Virus record (IMG/VR): IMGVR_UViG_3300008110_000301
Location: 1 to 28,604 of that record
Strand: one strand, 5' to 3'
Length of the DNA stretch: 28,604 nt
DNA from: a virus
Shown here: in pieces, positions 7,307-15,579 of the stretch
How the letters are laid out: each line of letters starts with the position of its first letter
How positions within the stretch are numbered: position 1 is the stretch's first letter
The notes under the pieces: model-generated
What the model saw: the letters and a program-made list of their open reading frames with translations, nothing else
Told to the model about the DNA's origin: nothing
Databases searched by the model: none
Translations under genes and position numbers: made by a program

Positions 7307-10300
7307 TGACATACATTGCAGGTGCTGGTGGTAACCCCGCCGGCGGCGGCGGGGTTGGCAAGGGCGGCGGCGGTGGAGGAGGCGGTGGCGCTTCTGTAAA
7401 TACGCCAACAGAAGCCAAGGACAGCCTCGACTCAACAGCCTATGCAAACATCATCGACCTTTTGTGTGAAGGTGAGATAGAAGGTTTTGCAACACCATCA
7501 AAAGCTGGTTACGCACGCGATAGCGCCAACTGGAACAAGGCGCTGCTTAAAGATGTCTTTGCTAACGACACCCCAATCCTGCGGGAGTCAGCCGATGTTA
7601 CCGACATTAAGGACACGGACTATAACTTCACCGATTTCCAAATCAGCAACCGCTACGGCACCAACGACCAAGACCCTGTAACAGGTTTTGATCGCGTTGA
7701 AACCGAGGTGTCCATTGGCGTAGAAGTTCAAAAAGATACACCAATCACGCGCACAATTACCGACACGGATACCGATACAGTCCGCGTCACAATTTCGCTG
7801 CCTGCGCTTCAACAATTTACGGATCAAGGCGACATCATTGGCACGTCTGTACAACTTCAAATTCAAATAGCCGAGAACGGCGGTGCATTTGCCACAGTTA
7901 TTGAGGACAAAATTTCAGGGCGGACGGGTGATCTATTCCAGCGCGATTATGAAATCAGCCTAGTAGGTCGCGTTTTTCCGATTGATGTTCGCGTGGTGCG
8001 CGTTACTAAAGACAGCACTAGCAGTAAACTGGCCAACCTTTTCAACTGGGCAAGTTATACGCAAATTGTTTCGCGGAAGATGCGCTACCCAAATAGCGCT
8101 TACACCGCCATCCGCATTTCCGCCGAACAGTTCAGCAACATCCCTAGCCGTTCGTATCGGATTCGCGGCCTCAAGATTCAGCTCCCCAGCAACGCCACGG
8201 TTGACATTGCCACAGGGCGCGTCACCTATGCCGGTGTCTGGAATGGAACTTTCGGCGCTGCTCAGTGGTGTGCCGATCCCGCCTGGTGCCTGTACGCCCT
8301 GCTCACCAACACTCGCTGGGGATTTGGCCAGCACATTGACGCCGCACAAATCGATAAGTGGAGTTTCTATCAGGCTTCCATCTACGCCAACGAATTAGTC
8401 GATAACGGCTTTGGCGGCCAGGAACCACGCTTCCAATGCAACGTCAACATTCAGACGCTGGATCAGGCATACAACCTCATCAATGAGTTGTGCTCGGTGT
8501 TCCGATCTATGCCGTTCTGGAACACTGGTACGCTGACGATCGCGCAGGACAGTCCGCAAGATGCGACATACCAGTTCAACCAAAGCAACGTTATCAATGG
8601 CGAGTTCGGTTACAGCACCTCAGACGTAAGCACCCGCTTCAACAGCGTCACTGTGTCCTACTTCGACATGGGCACCCGCGACACAGCGTTTGAAATTGTT
8701 GAAGATGTAGACCTGATTGCCAAGTACGGCTTTAACAGCACGGAGATCACGGCATTTGCCTGCACCTCTCGTGGTCAAGCGCGTCGCCTAGCCAAGTGGC
8801 TGATCTACAGCAACCAATACGAAGCCGAGACGATCACATTTGCTACCTCGATTGACGCTGGCACGATCTGCCGCCCAGGGCAAATCATCGAAGTGGCCGA
8901 TCCGATGCGAGCTGGCAGCCGTCGTGGCGGGCGCATCAGCAGCGCAACAACCACCACCGTCACGGTGGATAACGCCAGCGCCAGCAGCATCCCTACCACC
9001 AGCACGCCAACGTTGGCAGTGATCCTGCCCGATGGTCGGATGGAGTCGCGCCCCATCACCGCAGTCTCCAACAACACCATCACTGTGGACCCCGCGTTCA
9101 GCGAGGCACCTGCAGCCAACAGCATCTGGATTGCCCAGAACACCGCAATTCAAACCAGCACCTGGCGCGTGCTTGCTGTCACTGATGGTGGTGATGGCAC
9201 GTTTGGCGTCACGGCACTGGCCTACAACAGCAGTAAATATGCCTATGTCGAAGACGGCGAAGAACTGCAAGTCCGTGACATCACCGACCTAAACATCAAA
9301 TATCCAGGTCCAGCAAACCTCACCCATACGCTGCAGCTTTACAACCTAAACGGTCAGGCTCGCGTCAAGATCGTTCTGAACTGGGAAAGCGTCACCGGAT
9401 CCAGCGGATACAAAGTCCGTTACCGCGCTGATGACGACAACTGGAGCGAGCAGATCGTTGCTAAGGGCACCAGCTACGAAATCCTCGACGCCCGTGTGGC
9501 GATCTACGAAATTGAGGTCTGGACCCTCAACGCCGCACTGTTGCAAACCGGCGTCAGCAAGCTCACGCTGTCCTCCTCTGGCAAATCAACACCACCTGCT
9601 GATGTCACCGGCCTGACGATCCTGCCCGCCGACGATGGCACCGCCCTCCTGCGCTGGAACCTGAGCACTGACCTCGACGTGGTGCTGGGCGGCAACGTGC
9701 TGATCCGTCACTCCAGTGTGCTGTCTGGTGCGGTGTGGGAGGAGTCCCAAAGCATCGTGGACGCCGTGTCCGGCAACTCCACCGAACGCCACGTGGCACT
9801 GCTGGAGGGCACCTACCTGCTGAAATTTGCAGACGTTGACAACAACCGCTCGGTGAACGCCGCGACTGTTGTGGTCGATTTGCCGGCGGTGTTTCCACGG
9901 CTGTCCGTCACCACCTATTCGGAGGACACCACCACGCCACCGTTCCAGGGCAACGCCACCAACATGTTTTATTCCAGCGAGCTGGATGGCCTGATCCTTG
10001 ACGCTGGTGACGCCGTGGACGATATGGCGGTTGACGGTGACTGGGACGCGCTGCCGTCGATTGATGGTGTCGGCGGTGTGGTGGCCGAGGGCGAATACGA
10101 GTTTGGCAGCACCTTCGACATGGGTGCCCGCTACGACGTGAACCTGCAACGCCGCTTTGTCACCCGCCCCTACCTGCCTTCTGCGCTCTGGGACGACAAG
10201 TTTGAGGACATCGACCTGTGGGCATCCATTGATGAGGACAACCTCGACAAGGTGGACGCCAAGCTCTACGTTCGCAGCACTGACGACAACCCCAGCGGAA

Positions 10301-10683
10301 CCCCGACTTGGGGCAACTGGAACGAGCTGGTCAACGGCGTCCAGCGTGGTCGCGGCTTCCAGTTCAAGACCTTGGCCACCTCAACCGATACCAGCGTCAA
10401 CATCGTGATCGACGAGCTGGGCGCCGTGATGGAACTGCAACAGCACACGGAGCAATCCGCCAGCCTCAGCAGCGGCGCTGGCACCTACACCGCCACGTTC
10501 GCCAATGCCTTTTACCAAGCGCCAGCGGTGGCGATTAGTCCGTCCAACTTGGCGACAGGTGACTTTTTGGAACTTGCCAGTATCACTAGAACGGGTTTCC
10601 AAGTAACATTTAAGAACAGTGCCGGCACTGCCGTGTCCCGCTCCTTCACCTATGTGGCCGTTGGTTACGGCAGGGAGGTCTAA
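7306..10683 (+). CDS. J: Tip attachment / central fibre protein J
   Basis: The protein has 1125 residues, close to lambda J (1132). It forms the conical tail tip and central fibre and probably contacts the receptor. A Gly-rich N-terminus (residues 8-30) precedes the conserved core 'DSTAYANIIDLLCEGEIEGF'. The ring-forming beta domains run to about residue 640, including 'DPAWCLYALLTNTRWGFG' and 'QARRLAKWLIYSNQYEAETITF'. Two fibronectin type III-like domains lie at about 666-760 and 762-865. The last 260 residues are a beta-rich C-terminus ending in SFTYVAVGYGREV. The distal C-terminus should decide host range. The start overlaps the I stop by one base. Confidence 0.92.
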   Translation: MTYIAGAGGNPAGGGGVGKGGGGGGGGGASVNTPTEAKDSLDSTAYANIIDLLCEGEIEGFATPSKAGYARDSANWNKALLKDVFANDTPILRESADVTDIKDTDYNFTDFQISNRYGTNDQDPVTGFDRVETEVSIGVEVQKDTPITRTITDTDTDTVRVTISLPALQQFTDQGDIIGTSVQLQIQIAENGGAFATVIEDKISGRTGDLFQRDYEISLVGRVFPIDVRVVRVTKDSTSSKLANLFNWASYTQIVSRKMRYPNSAYTAIRISAEQFSNIPSRSYRIRGLKIQLPSNATVDIATGRVTYAGVWNGTFGAAQWCADPAWCLYALLTNTRWGFGQHIDAAQIDKWSFYQASIYANELVDNGFGGQEPRFQCNVNIQTLDQAYNLINELCSVFRSMPFWNTGTLTIAQDSPQDATYQFNQSNVINGEFGYSTSDVSTRFNSVTVSYFDMGTRDTAFEIVEDVDLIAKYGFNSTEITAFACTSRGQARRLAKWLIYSNQYEAETITFATSIDAGTICRPGQIIEVADPMRAGSRRGGRISSATTTTVTVDNASASSIPTTSTPTLAVILPDGRMESRPITAVSNNTITVDPAFSEAPAANSIWIAQNTAIQTSTWRVLAVTDGGDGTFGVTALAYNSSKYAYVEDGEELQVRDITDLNIKYPGPANLTHTLQLYNLNGQARVKIVLNWESVTGSSGYKVRYRADDDNWSEQIVAKGTSYEILDARVAIYEIEVWTLNAALLQTGVSKLTLSSSGKSTPPADVTGLTILPADDGTALLRWNLSTDLDVVLGGNVLIRHSSVLSGAVWEESQSIVDAVSGNSTERHVALLEGTYLLKFADVDNNRSVNAATVVVDLPAVFPRLSVTTYSEDTTTPPFQGNATNMFYSSELDGLILDAGDAVDDMAVDGDWDALPSIDGVGGVVAEGEYEFGSTFDMGARYDVNLQRRFVTRPYLPSALWDDKFEDIDLWASIDEDNLDKVDAKLYVRSTDDNPSGTPTWGNWNELVNGVQRGRGFQFKTLATSTDTSVNIVIDELGAVMELQQHTEQSASLSSGAGTYTATFANAFYQAPAVAISPSNLATGDFLELASITRTGFQVTFKNSAGTAVSRSFTYVAVGYGREV

Positions 10684-10686
10684 GCC

Positions 10687-11286
10687 TTGGCGCAGCACGA
10701 TTACGTCATTGCCAACCAGTCGGGCGCGAGTTTCCGCTCAGACCTGAACAACGCGCTGAGTGCGGTTGCAACCAACAACAGCGGCACCAGCGAACCCAGC
10801 ACCACCTACGCCTATCAGTGGTGGGCAGACACCAACACCGGCCTACTGAAGGTCCGCAATGCTGCCAACTCCGCGTGGGTGACAGTTGGCACGCTGGCAA
10901 CAGCAAACCTCGGCCTTGCCCCAACCGCATCGCCCAGCTTCACCGGCACCGCCACGTTTGCGGGTGATGTGCTGCTGAGCGGCACCGGCCAACTGGACTT
11001 GCCTGCTGGTACGACTGCACAGCGTTCAGGGTCGCCCAACTCGGGCATGATCCGCTTCAACACCACGCTGAGCACCTTTGAGGGATACAACGGCACCGCA
11101 TGGGGTTCGATTGGTGGTGGCGCCACGGGCGGTGGATCTGATGATGTGTTTTACGAGAATGGCCAGACGGTGGGCACTAGCTACACTTTGACTACCAACA
11201 AGAACGCCGTGTCTGCTGGTCCGATCACGATCAACTCCGGGGTGACCGTTACGGTGCCCTCTGGTGCTTCCTGGGTGGTGGTGTAA
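10687..11286 (+). CDS. Tail fibre protein, cyanophage type
   Basis: A TTG start, preceded by GGGAGG (10673-10678), gives 199 residues (MAQHDYVIANQSGASFRSDLNNALSAVATNNSG...). The N-terminal 70 residues (SEPSTTYAYQWWADTNTGLLKVRNAAN) and the C-terminal piece (FYENGQTVGTSYTLTTNKNAVSAGPITINSGVTVTVPSGASWVVV) are modules I associate with marine cyanophage and related virion proteins. It is beta-rich with no membrane segment. It follows J by three bases and leads the fibre cassette, so it is probably an appendage on the tail tip or side fibres. Confidence 0.78.
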   Translation: MAQHDYVIANQSGASFRSDLNNALSAVATNNSGTSEPSTTYAYQWWADTNTGLLKVRNAANSAWVTVGTLATANLGLAPTASPSFTGTATFAGDVLLSGTGQLDLPAGTTAQRSGSPNSGMIRFNTTLSTFEGYNGTAWGSIGGGATGGGSDDVFYENGQTVGTSYTLTTNKNAVSAGPITINSGVTVTVPSGASWVVV

Positions 11287-11289
11287 GTC

Positions 11290-11970
11290 ATGCCAATCGC
11301 AATCAACGGCTCTGGAACAATCACTGGCATCAGCGTCGGCGGCATCCCTGATGGCACGGTTGACACTGATGTGCTGGCTGCCAACGCTGTCACCTACGCC
11401 AAGATCGGCACCACTGAGCAGGGGCAACTCTGCAAAGCGTGGGTGAACTTCAACGGTGGTGCTAACACTAACTTGACTGGCACCTATTCACAGTCAGGCA
11501 CTACGGTCACCGTTACCGCAACGGCACATGGTTTGATCGCCGGTAATACTGTCTTTGCGGACATCACCAGCGGCACTGGAGTAGACGGCACTTATACAGT
11601 TGCAACTGTCACAGATGCCAACACATTTACCTATACGGCTGGAACAAGTTTGACCACCAGTGGCAACATCACACTAGTACGCAACACAATCCGCGCCAGC
11701 TACAACGTAAGCAGCATTACGGATAGAGGCGTAGGAGCTTATTCGGTGAACTTTACGACGGCTATGCCAGATGCGAATTATGCCGTTGTTGGCATTGCCG
11801 ATCAAACAGCCAATGTAAACACCACCGTAGGCGATCACAACGTTGCTTTGGCAGGAGGCGGCGGCAACTCTACAACGGCTGCTCCTATCTACATCATTGG
11901 TCCTCTGGGCAACAATTTAGCAGCAGCTTTTTATGATCCTCAAACAGCCTCCGTCGCCATCTTCCGCTAA
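11290..11970 (+). CDS. Tail fibre-like structural protein
   Basis: The 226-residue protein begins MPIAINGSGTITGISVGGIPDGTVDTDVLAANAVTYAKIG, a fibre N-terminus repeated in many phage adhesins. The middle has a 'GTTVTVTATAHGLIAGNTVF...GTYTVATVTDANTFTYTA' beta module. The last part (RASYNVSSITDRGVGAYSVNFTTAMPDANYAVVGIA) is a known receptor-binding-type end module. It starts three bases after the previous stop. The middle and C-terminal DNA is more AT-rich than the start, as expected for a domain swapped between phages. Confidence 0.75.
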   Translation: MPIAINGSGTITGISVGGIPDGTVDTDVLAANAVTYAKIGTTEQGQLCKAWVNFNGGANTNLTGTYSQSGTTVTVTATAHGLIAGNTVFADITSGTGVDGTYTVATVTDANTFTYTAGTSLTTSGNITLVRNTIRASYNVSSITDRGVGAYSVNFTTAMPDANYAVVGIADQTANVNTTVGDHNVALAGGGGNSTTAAPIYIIGPLGNNLAAAFYDPQTASVAIFR

Positions 11971-11974
11971 CCCC

Positions 11975-12388
11975 ATGAACAGAATCATCTACCAAAACGA
12001 GACTGGCGGAGTCTCCATCATCATTCCAACCGAGTCCGTAGAACTGGCTCTCAAGGACGTTCCCGAAGGCGTGCCCTACGAGATCGTGGACGAAGCCGAC
12101 ATCCCCAGCGACCGCTACTTCCGCAATGCGTGGGTGATGGGCGACTGCTGCGTGGAGCACGACCTCGACAAGTGCAAAGAGATCGGCCACGACCATCGCC
12201 GTCAACAACGTGCAGAGGAGTTCGCCCCCTACGACGAGGTGATCGCCAAGCAAATCCCTGGTGCTGACGCCGTTGCAGCAGAGGAAGCCCGCCAGCAGAT
12301 CCGCGATAAGTACGCCCTGATCCAAGACGTGATTGAAGGCGCATCTACCCCCGACGAAATCAAGACCGCCTTGGAGGCAAACCAATGA
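11975..12388 (+). CDS. Fibre-associated phage protein, possible fibre chaperone
   Basis: With ATG 11975 as start the protein has 137 residues (MNRIIYQNETGGVSIIIPTESV). The central motif DIPSDRYFRNAWV is widely conserved in small phage proteins encoded next to tail fibres. The C-terminal half is helical and charged. An upstream in-frame ATG at 11933 lies inside the preceding gene and is not favoured. The stop overlaps the next fibre gene through ATGA. A role in fibre folding or assembly is inferred from position only. Confidence 0.65.
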   Translation: MNRIIYQNETGGVSIIIPTESVELALKDVPEGVPYEIVDEADIPSDRYFRNAWVMGDCCVEHDLDKCKEIGHDHRRQQRAEEFAPYDEVIAKQIPGADAVAAEEARQQIRDKYALIQDVIEGASTPDEIKTALEANQ

Positions 12389-13008
12389 CACTCAGACTCG
12401 CAGGCTCGACATCTGGCTACACAGAAATTGACTGCCCCTCTGTAGGCGGGAACAACACGCTGGTGCTTCCGACTGGTAATGGGTCCGCAGATCAGGCGCT
12501 GGTCACCAACGGCAGCGGCACCCTGAGCTTCGCTGATCGCGGGCGGATGGTACTTGAAACCGCTCAGGCAACGACCAGCGGCACCAGCAAAGACTTCACT
12601 GGGATTCCGAGTTGGGTGAAGCGTATAACTGTCATAATCAACGGTGTTTCCACTAGCGGATCATCTACAACGCAGGTGCAAATAGGCTCAGGATCATTTA
12701 CGACAAGCGGCTATGCAGGCAGCTACACACAAGTGGCCGCATCAAATAGTCAGGCCAATTTTACAAGCGGTTTTGCTCTTTCTTTGTGCGATTCAGCCAC
12801 CGTCGCGGTAGGGACAGCGGTGTTGAATCTTATTTCTGGCAACACTTGGATTTATGCTTCCAACATTGGAAGAACCAATCAAGTGCAAAGCACTATTGCC
12901 GCTGGGTTGCTGGCGCTCTCCGGCACCCTAGATCGCGTCCGCATCACCACCGTCAACGGCACCGACACCTTTGACGCCGGGTCGATCAACATTCTTTACG
13001 AGGGCTGA
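12385..13008 (+). CDS. Tail fibre protein with shared C-terminal module (copy 1)
   Basis: This 207-residue protein starts MTLRLAGSTSGYTEIDCPSVGGNNTLVLP, an N-terminal attachment-type segment. Residues from about 65 on match the next gene in layout: SGTSKDFTGIPSWVKRITV, a variable centre, then GTLDRVRITTVNGTDTFDAGSINILYEG. The variable centre (about 12650-12900) is more AT-rich than its flanks. Translation is coupled to the previous gene by an ATGA overlap. It is likely one of several alternative adhesin tips. Confidence 0.75.
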   Translation: MTLRLAGSTSGYTEIDCPSVGGNNTLVLPTGNGSADQALVTNGSGTLSFADRGRMVLETAQATTSGTSKDFTGIPSWVKRITVIINGVSTSGSSTTQVQIGSGSFTTSGYAGSYTQVAASNSQANFTSGFALSLCDSATVAVGTAVLNLISGNTWIYASNIGRTNQVQSTIAAGLLALSGTLDRVRITTVNGTDTFDAGSINILYEG

Positions 13009-13010
13009 TC

Positions 13011-13613
13011 ATGAGCACAGTTAACACGACCAACCTCAAGAACCCCAGCTCCGGCAGCAATAATATCGTTCTGGCGACTGACGGTAGCGCCACGATTGCC
13101 ACGCTCAGCAGCACCACGATCACCGGCACCACAATTCAAGGCACGATCAAGTCGGGCACTGCAGTTGCTTCGACCAGTGGCACCTCGATTGACTTCACCA
13201 GCATCCCAAGTTGGGTGAAGCGGATTACGGTGATGCTGAGTGCTGTGAGTACAAGCGGAACAGGTTTAATACGTTTTCAACTTGGAACATCAAGCGGTGT
13301 TGTAACCACGGGATATAACGGTGTTGCAAGTCAGTTAGGCGGCGGTACTGCCAGTGCTACCTCTACCAGTGGATTTGATTCCACTAATGACGGTGGAGCA
13401 TCGTACAATCGAAGAGGTCAAATTATTTTTTCAACACTTGGGTCTAACATTTGGGTAATGAATGGTTGTTACAACTTGGGAACAGGTGCCTTCCAATATT
13501 TATTTAGTGGCGATGTAACCCTTGGCGCAACTTTGGACCGAGTTCGTATAACTACAACCAACGGCACCGACACCTTCGATGCTGGCACCATCAACATCCT
13601 TTACGAGGGCTAA
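13011..13613 (+). CDS. Tail fibre protein with shared C-terminal module (copy 2)
   Basis: This 200-residue protein starts MSTVNTTNLKNPSSGSNNIVLATDGSATI, a different and very common fibre N-terminus. It then carries the same framework as the gene before it (SGTSIDFTSIPSWVKRITV ... ATLDRVRITTTNGTDTFDAGTINILYEG) with an unrelated central part. The centre (about 13240-13550) is clearly AT-rich compared with its edges. The two genes look like paralogues or recombination products that differ in the exposed domain. Confidence 0.75.
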   Translation: MSTVNTTNLKNPSSGSNNIVLATDGSATIATLSSTTITGTTIQGTIKSGTAVASTSGTSIDFTSIPSWVKRITVMLSAVSTSGTGLIRFQLGTSSGVVTTGYNGVASQLGGGTASATSTSGFDSTNDGGASYNRRGQIIFSTLGSNIWVMNGCYNLGTGAFQYLFSGDVTLGATLDRVRITTTNGTDTFDAGTINILYEG

Positions 13614-13616
13614 ACC

Positions 13617-13799
13617 ATGCATCGCATTGTTGTTGACGTACAAACCGGCGAGCAGGAAATCGTCGAACTGACCGCCGAAGAAATCGCGGAGATCGAATCC
13701 CGCCCGCAACCTGAGCCACCTGCCGAGCTGACGCCTGCTGAAAAGCTGGCCGCTAGTGGGCTGACGGTGGAGGAGCTGAAGGAGTTGCTCGGGATCTGA
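13617..13799 (+). CDS. Small acidic phage protein
   Basis: The product has 60 residues, MHRIVVDVQTGEQEIVELTAEEIAEIESRP..., with a short beta strand, an acidic helix and a C-terminal helix (AEKLAASGLTVEELKELLGI). Proteins of this shape sit after tail fibre genes in many phages; a fibre assembly role is possible but unproven. The stop TGA shares a base with the next ATG (TGATG), so it is translated together with its neighbours. Confidence 0.7.
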   Translation: MHRIVVDVQTGEQEIVELTAEEIAEIESRPQPEPPAELTPAEKLAASGLTVEELKELLGI

Positions 13800-13936
13800 T
13801 GGCCGTCCGCAGCAAGACCGGCACCGCTCGCATCGAGCATCAGCCAGGTCCACCAAAGACCACACGCCAGGGGTTCGGCCAGCAGTCCCGCCCACGGCGC
13901 CGCGGCCGCAAGCCGCTGAGGGGGCAAGGCCGCTGA
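13799..13936 (+). CDS. Tiny basic Arg/Gly-rich protein
   Basis: ATG 13799 opens 45 residues: MAVRSKTGTARIEHQPGPPK then TTRQGFGQQSRPRRRGRKPL and a final RGQGR. It is strongly basic and probably unstructured, fitting a nucleic-acid-binding or structural accessory peptide. Similar 'KTGTARIEHQP...TRQG...RGQG' peptides occur, as I recall, in cyanophage structural regions. It is joined to both neighbours by one-base TGATG overlaps, strong evidence that it is translated. Confidence 0.65.
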   Translation: MAVRSKTGTARIEHQPGPPKTTRQGFGQQSRPRRRGRKPLRGQGR

Positions 13937-14103
13937 TGGATCGCGATACGCTCGAAAACTGGCGCAAGATTCGCGACCACCTCGAGCGTGTCGGGAAGAC
14001 GGACAATCATTACTATCGCCGTGCGGTGGTCATCCTGCAGGGGAGGCCGGACCCGTTCGATCGCTACGATGGATGGGATGGAAGTCGCCACAGCGATGGC
14101 TGA
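13936..14103 (+). CDS. Small conserved-looking phage protein of unknown role
   Basis: ATG 13936 opens 55 residues beginning MDRDTLENWRKIRDHLERVG, then KTDNHYYRRAVVILQGRPDPFDR. A helical N-terminus and a 'YRRAVVILQGRPDP' core are visible. No function is recognised. It starts on the last base of the previous stop and its end overlaps the next gene, so it belongs to the same coupled set of tiny genes between fibres and lysis genes. Confidence 0.65.
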   Translation: MDRDTLENWRKIRDHLERVGKTDNHYYRRAVVILQGRPDPFDRYDGWDGSRHSDG

Positions 14104-14329
14104 AGAACCACAGAGCGTAGGTGGCGTCTTCTCCGCCTCGCTGCCCACCGTTTTAGCTACTGGCATGATCGCCATCGGTGGTCTGCTGATCTCGATGCAG
14201 ATCCAGTCCGCACGGATCGAGGCCACTGTGGTGCAGATGGCCAAATCGATTGAAGAGCTGAAGATTGACGCACGCAACGAACTGTCCGACCTGGACAAAC
14301 GCGTGCGCGCACTGGAGCTTCAGCAGTAA
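14096..14329 (+). CDS. Single-pass membrane protein with C-terminal coiled coil (lysis accessory candidate)
   Basis: ATG 14096 gives 77 residues (MAEEPQSVGGVFSASLPTVL...); in-frame ATGs at 14078 and 14069 are alternatives. One transmembrane helix (LPTVLATGMIAIGGLLISMQIQ) is followed by an amphipathic helix with heptad leucines (EELKIDARNELSDLDKRVRALELQQ). This layout and the position two genes before the endolysin suggest a holin, antiholin or holin-accessory protein. No family is recognised with certainty. Confidence 0.68.
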   Translation: MAEEPQSVGGVFSASLPTVLATGMIAIGGLLISMQIQSARIEATVVQMAKSIEELKIDARNELSDLDKRVRALELQQ

Positions 14330-14353
14330 CTTAGAGATTCAGGCACTCCTGCT

Positions 14354-14494
14354 ATGTCCCCTGAAACCATTGCGATCATCGCGATCATCGTGGCCGCTGG
14401 CTCCGAGATCATCGCCGTCTCCCCGCTGAAATCCAATAGCTGGATCCAGCTTCTCCTTCAAGCGCTGCGTGTTGTATTCCCTAAGCGCCGCTGA
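14354..14494 (+). CDS. Tiny hydrophobic protein, holin candidate
   Basis: ATG 14354 opens 46 residues: MSPETIAIIAIIVAAGSEII, a 'AVSPLKSNSWIQ' turn, a second apolar helix (LLLQALRVVF) and a basic end (PKRR). One clear transmembrane helix, an amphipathic helix and a positive C-terminus are holin-like. The stop is two bases before the endolysin ATG, the usual place for a holin. It is too short for a family call, so holin is an inference. Confidence 0.65.
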   Translation: MSPETIAIIAIIVAAGSEIIAVSPLKSNSWIQLLLQALRVVFPKRR

Positions 14495-14496
14495 TC

Positions 14497-15579
14497 ATGG
14501 CCAACACGGCGCCGATCACACTGCAGGCTCTGTTCCGGTACTACAAGGGACTCCCCCATCAGGCCGCGGCGATCAGCTTGCTCGAGCAAGACCTTGCGGC
14601 CAATGGCTACCAGCAGGCGATGCGGCGTGATCGGCCGTGGTTCGAGGCTTGGTCGCAAGATGGCAAGCAGGTCGATCTATCGGTTGGCATCAACCTGATC
14701 AAGCAGTTCGAGGGTGTGCATCTCTCCGCCTACCCGGATCCGCTCAGCGGTGGCGATCCATGGACGATCGGCTACGGCACCACCCGCTATAGCGGTGGTG
14801 TGCCGGTGAAGCGTGGCGACAAGATCACCATGATCGAGGCCGACATGATGCTCCGCCTTGAGGTGGATCGTATTGCCGACAAGCTGGCCAGCACCATCCC
14901 GCACTGGAAGGTGATGGATGACAACCAGCGATCGGCGCTGGTGAGCTTTGCCTACAACCTCGGTGCTGGCTTCTACGGCACGCCCGGCTTTGAGACGATC
15001 AGCAAGGTGCTGCGCGAGCAGGCATGGGACAAGGCGCCCGCCGCCATGGAGCTGTACCGCAACCCTGGCACCAACGTCGAGGCAGGCCTGCTTCGCCGCC
15101 GCAAAGCAGAAGGCGAGCTGTGGGGTGACCATCGGCCGAAGGTGCAGCAGGAACCTGCCAGGTTGACGCCCGACTCATCGTTCAGCGCACGGATCACACC
15201 GCACATTCGGCTGGGTGAGTTTGCGCTCGATCAGGAGGCGCGGCGATTCCGGCATCAATATCAGGTGAACACTGCAGCAGAGCTGGCGGCGTTCCTCGAG
15301 CGGGTGCGGCAACGGTTTGGCGGCAAGAGCATCATCCTCACCAGCGGCTATAGGCCGGCAGCGATCAATGCGTCGGTGGGCGGTGCCACCAACAGCGAGC
15401 ACCTCTACTCAGCACCTGGCGTTGGTGCAGTCGACTTCGTGATCGATGGCGCCGATATGAAAGCTGTCGAGAAGTGGTGCGATGAGAACTGGCCGTACAG
15501 TCTCGGCTACGCTGCACCGGCCTTCATCCATCTCGGTCGGCGCGCTGATGGCAAGCGCCGCCGCTGGGATTACGCCTGA
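14497..15579 (+). CDS. Two-domain endolysin: GH24 muramidase plus M15 peptidase
   Basis: The protein has 360 residues without a signal peptide, so export should need a holin. After a short helical N-terminus, a phage lysozyme domain runs from about 62 to 210 with the catalytic-type pattern E72 (IKQFEG), D81/D87 and T95 (TIGYGTT). A C-terminal M15-type domain (about 232-355) has the zinc ligands H302 (NSEHLYS), D313 (GAVDF) and H345 (FIHLG), plus SGYRP at 283-287. It should cut both glycan strands and peptide links of the wall. It sits just after two small membrane proteins, forming the lysis cassette. Confidence 0.92.
   Translation: MANTAPITLQALFRYYKGLPHQAAAISLLEQDLAANGYQQAMRRDRPWFEAWSQDGKQVDLSVGINLIKQFEGVHLSAYPDPLSGGDPWTIGYGTTRYSGGVPVKRGDKITMIEADMMLRLEVDRIADKLASTIPHWKVMDDNQRSALVSFAYNLGAGFYGTPGFETISKVLREQAWDKAPAAMELYRNPGTNVEAGLLRRRKAEGELWGDHRPKVQQEPARLTPDSSFSARITPHIRLGEFALDQEARRFRHQYQVNTAAELAAFLERVRQRFGGKSIILTSGYRPAAINASVGGATNSEHLYSAPGVGAVDFVIDGADMKAVEKWCDENWPYSLGYAAPAFIHLGRRADGKRRRWDYA

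Noticed and set aside
11894-12391. 165-codon leftward frame opposite the fibre-associated gene
   Set aside because: The forward frame carries the conserved DIPSDR-FRNAW motif and is coupled to both neighbours.
13500-14006. Leftward frame of 168 codons under the tiny genes
   Set aside because: It runs opposite four forward frames joined by one-base overlaps, and its product is low-complexity Ser/Arg-rich.
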